From the IMG/VR virus record IMGVR_UViG_3300021091_000333, positions 1 to 27,790 of that record: a DNA stretch of 27,790 bases; one strand, written 5' to 3'. Made by a program: the position numbers and the translations under genes. Position 1 is the first letter of the stretch, and every line of letters starts with the position of its first letter. This stretch comes from a virus. Positions 17,492-24,568 of this stretch are shown piece after piece. The notes beneath the pieces are model-generated. The model was not told the DNA's origin. It was given only the letters and a program-made list of their open reading frames with translations, and ran no database searches.

Positions 17492-19101
17492 TGTCCACAC
17501 AAGCACCTAACAAACAGCGTCAAGTTCAGGAAATAATAAGGTGCGGAAAGGACCCAATCTATTTTTTCAACATGTATGTTAAGATTCAGCACCCAACCAA
17601 GGGATTGCTCCCGTTTAAGACGTATCAATTCCAGGACGAATGCGTCAGAGGCTTTATAGAAAATAGATTCACTGTTGTTGTTAAGGGAAGACAGCTTGGA
17701 CTGTCAACGCTTGTCGCTGCCTATGCAGTATGGCTTGCACTCTTCCAAAAAGACAAAAATATTCTCATTATTGCCACAAAGCTTCAGGTGGCACAGAACT
17801 TCATAAAGAAAACAAAAACTATACTTCGAAACTTACCGCCTTGGCTGATGCTTCCGCAGATAGTTGCTGATAATAAGCAATTTGTAGAATTCAGCCATGG
17901 ATCCTCTATTAAAGCAATTCCAACATCTGATGATGCAGGCCGATCTGAGTCTCTATCACTTCTAATTGTTGATGAGGCTGCTTTCGTTAAGAACTTTGAT
18001 GAGCTCTGGACTGGTCTCTACCCTACTCTGTCCACAGGAGGTCGTGCAATTGTTCTTTCAACCCCTAACGGAGTTGGTGGACAATACTACAAGCTTTATA
18101 AGGAGGCTGAGTCTGGTATCAACGAGTTCAAAGCAATTAAGCTGAACTGGGATGTTCATCCCGAGAGAGATCAGGAATGGTTTGAAAAAGAGACAAGAAA
18201 CATGTCCCCACGACAGATCGCACAGGAGCTCCTGTGCGATTTTGCATCTTCTGGTGAGACATTTCTAGGAGATGATGAGCTGAAGTGGGTTTTCAACAAT
18301 ATCAAGAATCCAATAGAGAGAAAGGGATTTGACAGGAACGTTTGGGTCTGGAAGTACCCGCTTTCTGAGAACAAATACCTGATATCAGCCGACGTCTCAA
18401 GAGGCGACGGAAAAGATTATTCCACATTTCACATCATAGATCTAACGACCGGAGAGATCGTAGCAGAGTACAAAGGAAAGATTGCCCCAGACCGTTTTGG
18501 TGATCTCCTGTGTGAATACGGATTGTTGTATAATAAGGCACTTCTCTGCCCAGAAAATAACACATACGGATATGCGACAATCATTCGACTTCGAGATCTG
18601 AACTATCCGAGAATGTATTATCAAAAGAGCAACGCGGTCTACATTGGAGATTATGTTCCTCCAGGAAATACTGAGTCTGCCGGATTTAACACAAGCGGAA
18701 AGACACGCGGCCTTATTTTGACAAAGCTTGAGGAGCTTATAAGAAACAAGCTTCTAATAACCTATTCTTCGAGATTCTATGACGAACTAAAGACTTTCGT
18801 CTGGCAAGATAATCGAGTTGCTGCAATGAAGGGAGAGAATGACGACCTTGTTATGTCTCTCGCTATTGGAGCATGGCTGTACGATGCATCATCTGAGCAC
18901 TCTAGAGATTCAGGAGCAATAAACAAAGCAATGCTGGCAGGAATGTCAGTCAATACTAATCACTTTAACGGTGCCTCGAATAGTATTATGAATAATGAAC
19001 ACATAAAAAATGTTCAAGCCAAGAGAGATCTGGTTACAGGCGGAAAAAGATCACAACCGGGAATGATACCACCAGAATTTGCGTGGGTCTATAGAGGATA
19101 A
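17491..19101 (+). CDS. terL: Terminase large subunit (gp17-like DNA packaging motor)
   Basis: The protein has both functional halves. The ATPase part has a P-loop-like KGRQLGLST at 65-73, which lacks the usual final Lys and instead has K65 in front, and Walker B LLIVDEAAF with D161/E162. The nuclease part has the RNase H-type acids D301 (SADVSRGDG), E355 (PENNTYG) and D451/D452 (ENDDLVMSLAIG), matching T4 gp17 D401, E458 and D542 in order. The length of 536 aa is near T4 gp17 (610). It pumps concatemeric DNA into the prohead through the portal and cuts it when the head is full. The start is GTG overlapping the preceding stop (TAGTG). A perfect 24-bp palindrome lies within it at 18217-18240. 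Confidence 0.95.
   Translation: MSTQAPNKQRQVQEIIRCGKDPIYFFNMYVKIQHPTKGLLPFKTYQFQDECVRGFIENRFTVVVKGRQLGLSTLVAAYAVWLALFQKDKNILIIATKLQVAQNFIKKTKTILRNLPPWLMLPQIVADNKQFVEFSHGSSIKAIPTSDDAGRSESLSLLIVDEAAFVKNFDELWTGLYPTLSTGGRAIVLSTPNGVGGQYYKLYKEAESGINEFKAIKLNWDVHPERDQEWFEKETRNMSPRQIAQELLCDFASSGETFLGDDELKWVFNNIKNPIERKGFDRNVWVWKYPLSENKYLISADVSRGDGKDYSTFHIIDLTTGEIVAEYKGKIAPDRFGDLLCEYGLLYNKALLCPENNTYGYATIIRLRDLNYPRMYYQKSNAVYIGDYVPPGNTESAGFNTSGKTRGLILTKLEELIRNKLLITYSSRFYDELKTFVWQDNRVAAMKGENDDLVMSLAIGAWLYDASSEHSRDSGAINKAMLAGMSVNTNHFNGASNSIMNNEHIKNVQAKRDLVTGGKRSQPGMIPPEFAWVYRG
18217..18240. repeat. Perfect 24-bp palindrome followed by TTTT, inside terminase
   Basis: The left arm ATCGCACAGGAG is followed at once by its exact reverse complement CTCCTGTGCGAT, and the T at 18240 begins a run of four T. 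As RNA it would form about a 10-bp stem with a 4-base loop, in the shape of a weak intrinsic terminator, but it encodes the in-frame residues IAQELLCD. Confidence 0.85.
19093..19097 (+). promoter_or_regulatory. Shine-Dalgarno that sets the portal start
   Basis: AGAGG lies five bases before ATG 19103. This supports that start rather than the longer frame opening at 19079 inside the terminase gene. Confidence 0.65.
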
Positions 19102-19102
19102 A

Positions 19103-21124
19103 ATGGCAAAAAATGAAAACATCTTCGGTCGACTGACTACGCTCTTCAGAAGCGGACCAGTCGTTAAGAGAAGAGTAAGAGAGTACAAGCCTAGCGAGGC
19201 AAGCTCATCAGCATATGAGCTTTTCAGAAAAACGCAGAGCAACGTCTACAGTACAGCCATGAGTGCCTACGGCGCCTATGATAGAATGGCAAGGTACTCA
19301 GATTTTCAAGAGATGGAATACACTCCTGAAATCGCGAGCGCACTTGACATTTACTCTGAAGAATCAGTCTCGCCAGACGACAAGGGAAATGTTCTACACA
19401 TTTATTCTGAAAATGCTCAAATTCAGAGGTTGCTTAACGAATTATTCTTTGACACACTAAACGTCAACTTCAATATGACGTCGTGGGTCAGAAATATGTG
19501 CAAGTACGGAGACTTCTTTCTTTTTAATGACGTTTCTCCTGAACACGGTGTTATAAATGTTTTTCCTATTGCAGTCAACGAGATCGAGCGTGAAGAGGGA
19601 TTTGATAAGAATGATCCACTAGCGGTTAGATATCGGTGGGTAACGCAGGGAAATCAAACACTTCAGAACTGGCAAGTGTCACATTTCAGGTTGCTTGGAA
19701 ATGATGCCTTCTTGCCATATGGAACATCTGTTCTTGAGGCAGCAAGAAGGATCTGGCGTCAGATGATTCTTGTCGAAGATGCAATGTTAGTCTATAGAAT
19801 TGTAAGAGCACCGGATCGTCGAGTTTTCTACGTTGATGTTGGAAATGTTCCACCGGAAGAAATTCCAAACTACATGGAGCAGGCTCAGGCTACACTCAAA
19901 AAGAGCCAAGTTATTGATAGGTCAACGGGAAGAGTTGATCTGAGATACAATCCGATGTCTGTTGATGAGGACTACTTCATTCCAGTCAGAGGCGGTCAAA
20001 CAGGTACAAAGGTTGATAATCTTGCTGGAGGACAAAATGCAGCTGCAATTGAGGATGTTCAATACATCCAAAAGAAGCTCTTTGCAGCACTCAAGATTCC
20101 AAAGGCATATCTTGGATACGATGAGGGTCTGGGTGCCAAGGCTACTCTTTCGCAGGAAGACATCAGGTTTTCAAGGTCCATCAATAGAATTCAAAGAACC
20201 ATAGTTTCTGAACTTAACAAGCTTGCAATCGTTCATCTTTACTGTAATGGCTTTGATGGTCACGATCTTCTCGATTTCGAACTCAAGCTCACAAACCCCT
20301 CAACGATTGCGCAACAGCAAAAGCTTGAGCTCTACAACACAAAATTTACAATTGCCCAGGCAGCAAAGAATATTGAAAACCTTGTAAGCATGGACTGGAT
20401 AAGAAAAAATGTGTTCATGATGCCTGATGAAGAGATTTCTGAAATTGAGAAGAGCATCATTCAGGATAAGGAATTTTCACTCAAGATAGAAGCAGTAAAG
20501 CTTCCCGAACCAGAGAAGGGACCAGGCGCGGAAGGAGAATCCGGTGGTGAAGAGGAGCCAGGCGCTGAGCCGACTGGAAGTCTCGAGCTTGGATCTGAAG
20601 AGCCTGGCCCTTTGACAGCTAGCGACTCTAGAAATCAAGACCGACTCCCAGTGGTTACTGAGCTTGAAGATGAGGAAAATGTTGATTTTTCAAAAATAGC
20701 TGCAGCTAAGGGACTACCAGTTAGAGCTTTTTCTGGATTGACAAGAAAAGAACCGTCAGTTCGAAGCTTGCTCGACGAAAAAACAAAGATTGGTCCTAAT
20801 TATGCAGAAAGAGAGATATACAACAAGTCTAGAAGAAAGCCTGTTGGAACAATTGGCACCAGAACACATCACCATGACATGGTAAGATCTGACAAGAAAG
20901 ATCCAAGAGATTCAATTGCACATCCATTTGGAGAAAAGCAAGACCTGATCAACCCGCTTAAGAATGCCCACAAGCCAGATCTTTCAGAAAATGATGAATT
21001 TGTTGAAAACTATCTTTCTAGAAAAATTGGTCAAATCGAGAGAAGCGATCTTGAGGTCGAGGGAATAATTAGATCATTAGGGAACACAATCTCTGCGTCA
21101 AATACGCCAGAGGAGGAAACATGA
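19103..21124 (+). CDS. 20: Portal vertex protein (gp20-like) with long acidic C-terminal extension
   Basis: The start is ATG 19103, five bases after AGAGG; the frame is open to 19079, but that would reach into terminase. The portal core is clear: RAPDRRVFYVDVGNVPP from residue 235, the STGRVDLRYNPMSV and DYFIPVRGGQ region, and GGQNAAAIEDVQYIQKKLFA near 310-330, all hallmarks of gp20. It forms the twelve-subunit ring at one vertex through which DNA enters. At 673 aa it is about 150 longer than T4 gp20 (524). The extra length lies after about residue 465: a Pro/Gly/Glu-rich acidic stretch containing EEEPGAE, then a charged tail with THHHDM. The stop overlaps the next ATG (ATGA). Confidence 0.93.
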   Translation: MAKNENIFGRLTTLFRSGPVVKRRVREYKPSEASSSAYELFRKTQSNVYSTAMSAYGAYDRMARYSDFQEMEYTPEIASALDIYSEESVSPDDKGNVLHIYSENAQIQRLLNELFFDTLNVNFNMTSWVRNMCKYGDFFLFNDVSPEHGVINVFPIAVNEIEREEGFDKNDPLAVRYRWVTQGNQTLQNWQVSHFRLLGNDAFLPYGTSVLEAARRIWRQMILVEDAMLVYRIVRAPDRRVFYVDVGNVPPEEIPNYMEQAQATLKKSQVIDRSTGRVDLRYNPMSVDEDYFIPVRGGQTGTKVDNLAGGQNAAAIEDVQYIQKKLFAALKIPKAYLGYDEGLGAKATLSQEDIRFSRSINRIQRTIVSELNKLAIVHLYCNGFDGHDLLDFELKLTNPSTIAQQQKLELYNTKFTIAQAAKNIENLVSMDWIRKNVFMMPDEEISEIEKSIIQDKEFSLKIEAVKLPEPEKGPGAEGESGGEEEPGAEPTGSLELGSEEPGPLTASDSRNQDRLPVVTELEDEENVDFSKIAAAKGLPVRAFSGLTRKEPSVRSLLDEKTKIGPNYAEREIYNKSRRKPVGTIGTRTHHHDMVRSDKKDPRDSIAHPFGEKQDLINPLKNAHKPDLSENDEFVENYLSRKIGQIERSDLEVEGIIRSLGNTISASNTPEEET

Positions 21125-21981
21125 ATCAATCATTGATAAATCACAATAAAAAAAGAAATGTTGGAATAGTTTATGAGCTATTGCTACGCTCTGTTTCCTC
21201 GTATTTAATTGAAGGCGACAAGCAAAAAGCGCAGATAGCGCTTGACATCATCGCTCAGAGATTTTCGAAAGATACAGAGCTATTCAAGGAATTCAGGCTT
21301 TTTAACGCTCTTTCAAAGACTCGTGTATCCGATTCTGCTGTCTCAGCCGTAATCTTGACTGAAACTAAATCAGCTGCCAAAAGAATTGATCATGCCAAGC
21401 TTGACAGGGAAAAATCTTTACTCATAAGAGATATTAATCACAGGCTTAATGATGATCTATTCTTTCACAGGAGAATATCAAACTATAGAGATCTCGCAAC
21501 AATTCAAATAGCCTTGAACGAGTGGTCGCTAGGTGACAGATCTGACCTCTCTAAGACTCTGCTTGTTGAAACAAAGCTTGTTGAGATGCTAAAGAGCGAA
21601 AAAATTGAGCCTATAACGCTTGAGAATCCAGAAACTCCTATTGATACTCTTGTAGTGAAGATCTTGAACGAGAAATTTAACAAGAAGTATATGGGTAGGC
21701 TAACTGAGGATCAGAGAAGCCTGATCAGAGACTATGTCATGCTTGACACAGCAGCGGGCCCAACGCAGAACATGATTGATAGAGCACAGAAGATTAAGTC
21801 AAATTCTTTGATTTGTCTCGAAGTTTTAGAAAAATCAGAAAAAAATCAAATTATCCAAGAAAATCTGAAAGATGTTAGAAGAAAAGTTGAGTTTCTTGAC
21901 ATTAAAATACTGAATGATGATAATCTTGGAAAGCTTATGACTCTTGCACAGCTCATTGAAGAGTCCAGGGAGGAAAAATGA
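21121..21981 (+). CDS. Unknown helical protein at prohead core position (286 aa)
   Basis: The gene lies between portal and protease, where T4 carries the small core genes 67 and 68, and overlaps both neighbours by ATGA. The protein is almost entirely helical and charged, starting with NHNKKRNVGIVYELLLRSVS. I recall similar N-termini in marine T4-like phages between portal and protease, without known function, and cannot verify this here. A protease-type site LIE/G occurs near residue 30 (SSYLIEGDK). A scaffolding or core role is the reasonable inference from place and composition. It could equally be an assembly chaperone that is lost from the mature particle. At 286 aa it is far longer than gp67 or gp68 (about 80 and 141 aa). 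Confidence 0.75.
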   Translation: MNQSLINHNKKRNVGIVYELLLRSVSSYLIEGDKQKAQIALDIIAQRFSKDTELFKEFRLFNALSKTRVSDSAVSAVILTETKSAAKRIDHAKLDREKSLLIRDINHRLNDDLFFHRRISNYRDLATIQIALNEWSLGDRSDLSKTLLVETKLVEMLKSEKIEPITLENPETPIDTLVVKILNEKFNKKYMGRLTEDQRSLIRDYVMLDTAAGPTQNMIDRAQKIKSNSLICLEVLEKSEKNQIIQENLKDVRRKVEFLDIKILNDDNLGKLMTLAQLIEESREEK

Positions 21982-22583
21982 GCGCGCTTTCTTTGTTGAC
22001 AGAGTGGATGCCGCTTTCAATAAATCCCTCGCTTGTCAAGGAGTCGAGGTCTCAAAACAACGGAAAGATCTTTCTAAGAGGTGTGATCCAGCGTTCTGAT
22101 ACATTGAACCAAAATGGAAGAATCTATCCAAAGCCAATTTTGGAAAGAGAAATTGTAAATTATCAAAAATTTATAAAAGAAAATCGTGCGCTCGGAGAAT
22201 GCGACCATCCAGACACGTCAGTTGTTGAGCTAAAGAACGCTTCTCACATTGTTAGAGAAGCCAGGATGGAAGGTGACACTGTCTACGGTGCTGTTGAGCT
22301 TCTAGATACTCCTAGTGGAAAAATACTGCAGAGTCTCATTGAATCCGGAGTTACTCTCGGAATATCAAGTCGCGGTGTAGGATCTACAAAGCAGCAAGGT
22401 GGAAATCTTGTTGTTCAGGAAGATTTTCAGCTCATATGCTTTGATATAGTTTCTGAGCCTAGCACACCCGGTGCATTTATGCTTAAGGAGTCTAGATTAA
22501 TTAATCCAGCTGACCTACGTGCAACCTTTAATAGATCGGACAGAATTAATAGAATTTTCAATGACATAAAGGCTTGGAAGTGA
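21978..22583 (+). CDS. 21: Prohead core protease (gp21-like)
   Basis: The serine protease of the T4 prohead family is recognisable by H77 in GECDHPD and S130/S131 in LGISSRGVGS, the herpes-assemblin-type His and Ser positions. The N-terminus (GKIFLRGVIQRSDTLNQNGR) also fits. Its length of 201 aa is close to T4 gp21 (212). The enzyme removes scaffold and trims the capsid protein after (L/I)-x-E before DNA packaging. GGGAGG at 21968-21973, four bases upstream, is one of the strongest ribosome sites in the window, and the ATG overlaps the preceding stop. Matching cut sites appear in the scaffold, the capsid protein and the 162-aa gene just downstream. Confidence 0.93.
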   Translation: MSALSLLTEWMPLSINPSLVKESRSQNNGKIFLRGVIQRSDTLNQNGRIYPKPILEREIVNYQKFIKENRALGECDHPDTSVVELKNASHIVREARMEGDTVYGAVELLDTPSGKILQSLIESGVTLGISSRGVGSTKQQGGNLVVQEDFQLICFDIVSEPSTPGAFMLKESRLINPADLRATFNRSDRINRIFNDIKAWK

Positions 22584-22586
22584 ACC

Positions 22587-23075
22587 ATGAAAATGACAAG
22601 GCATGATTTAAAAGGTCTTGTTAAGGAGTGTTTGGTCGAGATTCTATCGGAAGGATTGAATGAGACATCGCATTCAATAAATGAAAACAAATCTGTGCAG
22701 ACTCGAGCTAGACAAGCAGACCCTCAGGCACCAGTCCGAAGGACAAACATAGCTGACAAAATTAGCTTTTTGCCTAGTAAGAATGAAATTAGACAAAGTC
22801 AGGCAGCTCAATCGCCTATTCAAAATCAGAATCTTGCAAGATCTTTGACGTCTGATCCTGTTCTTGCAGACATTTTTGCTGATACTGCTAGAAGCGGTGC
22901 GCATAGACAGATGAATGAGTCGACATCAATGACAAATCACGAGCAAATGGTTGCATCTGCTGGAGATGCAGCTGCAAAAGCAATGCTCAGAAGTGATCCC
23001 ACAGATATTTTTGGAGAGAGCGCTGAAAAGTGGGCATCTCTCGCTTTTGCTGAGAAGTTGCCTGGAAAATTCTAG
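22587..23075 (+). CDS. Possible internal head protein with cleavable N-terminus (162 aa)
   Basis: Unrecognised family. The first 22 residues form an amphipathic helix ending in EILSE, followed by G23: L20-S-E22/G23 fits the gp21 cut rule exactly. In T4, internal proteins carried in the head have a short N-terminal capsid targeting sequence removed in this way. The rest is low-complexity and polar (Gln, Asn, Ser, Ala), probably partly disordered, with a short hydrophobic C-terminal motif (WASLAFAEKLPGKF). It sits three bases after the protease gene; GGAAG upstream is a modest ribosome site. Either an internal (ejected) head protein or a core component fits; the targeting role is inference. Confidence 0.72.
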   Translation: MKMTRHDLKGLVKECLVEILSEGLNETSHSINENKSVQTRARQADPQAPVRRTNIADKISFLPSKNEIRQSQAAQSPIQNQNLARSLTSDPVLADIFADTARSGAHRQMNESTSMTNHEQMVASAGDAAAKAMLRSDPTDIFGESAEKWASLAFAEKLPGKF

Positions 23076-23082
23076 GCAGCGT

Positions 23083-23090
23083 AATAAATA
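23083..23090 (+). promoter_or_regulatory. Late-promoter-like octamer upstream of the 102-aa gene
   Basis: AATAAATA matches the NATAAATA form reported for late promoters of T4-like phages (T4 consensus TATAAATA) and lies in a 40-base intergenic gap. Transcription would start some six bases later, leaving a leader of about 20 bases with the AAGGGG ribosome site. The same octamer also occurs by chance in coding sequence (for example 9599-9606), so this rests on position. Confidence 0.4.
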
Positions 23091-23102
23091 ATAATGTAAC
23101 CT

Positions 23103-23108
23103 AAGGGG
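23103..23108 (+). promoter_or_regulatory. Ribosome binding site of the 102-aa gene
   Basis: AAGGGG lies seven bases before ATG 23116. The run from GGG through the start codon is identical over 14 bases to the leader of the gene at 7561. Confidence 0.6.
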
Positions 23109-23115
23109 TTTTAAA

Positions 23116-23424
23116 ATGGCAATCAAGTTGACACCAGAGACACTTCGTCGCCTCGTTCTTGAGGAGAAGGCAAAGATGACTGCAAAGATGAGCAAGGAAG
23201 AAAAGAAGCACGCGCTCGATCCAAAGGCCAAGAAGGAAATGTATATGGAGATGGATGAGGACTATCCTGGCACTCCTCCTCACGCCAAGAAACAAACTCC
23301 TGGCAAGAAGCTCGAGGCCATGAAGATGCTCAAGGAGCACGAGGAAAATCTTCGCAATCAGCTTCGACGTCTCCAGGAGCGTCGCCTTGCTCTCCGCCGT
23401 CAGATCATCTCTGAGATTGAGTAA
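23116..23424 (+). CDS. Small highly charged protein (102 aa), possible core protein
   Basis: The protein is about half Lys, Arg and Glu and helical throughout, with no cysteine. It opens with IKLTPETLRRLVLEE, an amphipathic helix like those starting two other small genes here. The middle is Lys-rich (KMSKEEKKHALDPKAKKE), and the last 40 residues look like a coiled coil rich in Arg (NLRNQLRRLQERRLALRRQI). Its arginines use CGT and CGC, unlike upstream genes that mostly use AGA, so it may be highly expressed. It has a candidate late promoter and a good ribosome site. In T4, small charged proteins at this place are prohead core or internal proteins, and I infer the same here without a family match. 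Confidence 0.72.
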   Translation: MAIKLTPETLRRLVLEEKAKMTAKMSKEEKKHALDPKAKKEMYMEMDEDYPGTPPHAKKQTPGKKLEAMKMLKEHEENLRNQLRRLQERRLALRRQIISEIE

Positions 23425-23449
23425 CTTAAAAAACTAGACAGGAGTCGCA

Positions 23450-23980
23450 ATGTCATCAGTCAAATTTGGCACAGTTGTTCCTTTAGGCGTTCCCGGTGAG
23501 GGAGGCTATGGGCACAGGAGTGATGTCAACTTGTCTGCGATGTTTGCGACTCCTGTTGGTACCATTTACAGCGAGACTGCTGTTAGAAATGCAGGAATAT
23601 CTGCACTTAACGGTGGCGGCGGCGCAGGAGATTTGATTCCAAACATTGGAGTAACAGAAGGAGTCATCAATGATGGCGGATACATGTTTGGAACTTTTAA
23701 TTTGAATTTCCCTAATGCACCTGATCTAGATACAGTTGCTACAGGTGGTGAAGGATTGCCTGCATCTGCTTATGTACCTAATCCGGCTTCTCCTGGGCCA
23801 GGCAGCACTCAACCTGCTGACCAGCCCGAGTACACAGGCAATCTTCCCGAGAAGGGCAATGAGTATGGATTTGGTTTAGGCGCTGTCTCACCGAGCCTTA
23901 CAACCGACGGAATTAGAGGTCAGACAATTGGATCATACATCATTGGTCGGTCATATCTTGGGTCTGATGGTCGGACCTAA
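23450..23980 (+). CDS. Unknown Gly/Pro-rich head-cluster protein (176 aa)
   Basis: The ATG follows AGGAG (23440-23444) by five bases. The protein is rich in Gly, Pro, Asn and Thr with few charged residues (for example GGGGAG near residue 57 and PNPASPGPGSTQPADQPEY near 110), so it probably has extended or loop structure rather than a catalytic core. There is no signal peptide, cysteine or known motif. It forms a pair with the next gene: both are 176 aa, both Gly/Pro-rich, and they overlap by one base (TAATG). Its position between protease and scaffold points to a head or core accessory role. I do not recognise it. Confidence 0.65.
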   Translation: MSSVKFGTVVPLGVPGEGGYGHRSDVNLSAMFATPVGTIYSETAVRNAGISALNGGGGAGDLIPNIGVTEGVINDGGYMFGTFNLNFPNAPDLDTVATGGEGLPASAYVPNPASPGPGSTQPADQPEYTGNLPEKGNEYGFGLGAVSPSLTTDGIRGQTIGSYIIGRSYLGSDGRT

Positions 23981-24510
23981 TGCCTAAATTTGTCCATGAC
24001 CAGAGGACAGGCGCAGGATACGGTTTTACTGGAAGAAAAGGATTCCAAACCGAGCCTACAAAGTCAGGAAATACTTTTCCATACACACAAGAAGATGGCC
24101 CGAAAGAAGAAATCGAAGATGAGATGCTAGATCTCAAGGCTATGATTAATAAGAAGCTTTCTTATGGAAATCTAGGAAGACCTCCTGAGTCATACAGCAG
24201 GACTGATAGGTTCACGCTTTCTAAGAATAGACTCAATCTTGCTGAGAGCGAGTCGCACATTTCAATCCTTTCAGGGCTTGTTCCTTTTCCAATGAAAGGA
24301 TTTGACGGACCAGCGATTGGCGGTACTTCTGTTAATCCAGCATATACGGTTGCACCAGGTAGGATTGATGGGTCTCCTTATGGATGGACAAAGGGAGTTC
24401 TCTCTCCGATGATTGATACACCTGATGCACCCTCTAGATTTCTTGATGCGATTGATCCAGAGATAAGAGACAGAGTTGGGAAAAAGCTAAAAATAGCAAG
24501 GATTAAGTAG
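23980..24510 (+). CDS. Unknown head-cluster protein (176 aa)
   Basis: The start is on the last base of the previous stop (TAATG), so the two genes are likely co-translated. The N-terminus is polar with GAGYGFTGRKGF; a short acidic helix (EEIEDEMLDLKAMINKK) follows; then a stretch rich in Gly and Pro (VPFPMKGFDGPAIGG) and a basic C-terminus (RDRVGKKLKIARIK). The pattern suggests a small virion or scaffold-associated protein. One LAE/S site (NLAESES) would suit the gp21-like protease. There is no enzyme motif. Together with the preceding gene it fills the gap between the small charged protein and the scaffold gene. Function unknown. Confidence 0.65.
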   Translation: MPKFVHDQRTGAGYGFTGRKGFQTEPTKSGNTFPYTQEDGPKEEIEDEMLDLKAMINKKLSYGNLGRPPESYSRTDRFTLSKNRLNLAESESHISILSGLVPFPMKGFDGPAIGGTSVNPAYTVAPGRIDGSPYGWTKGVLSPMIDTPDAPSRFLDAIDPEIRDRVGKKLKIARIK

Positions 24511-24534
24511 ATCGGGAAGAATGGAAAGAATAGA

Positions 24535-24542
24535 TATACATA
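24535..24542 (+). promoter_or_regulatory. Late-promoter-like octamer upstream of scaffold gene
   Basis: TATACATA differs from the T4 late consensus TATAAATA at one base. It lies 26 bases before the scaffold ATG, nearly the same distance as the octamer at 23083-23090 from its gene (25 bases). Confidence 0.35.
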
Positions 24543-24568
24543 ATTTTAGCAATGAGGCTAATTGACGC

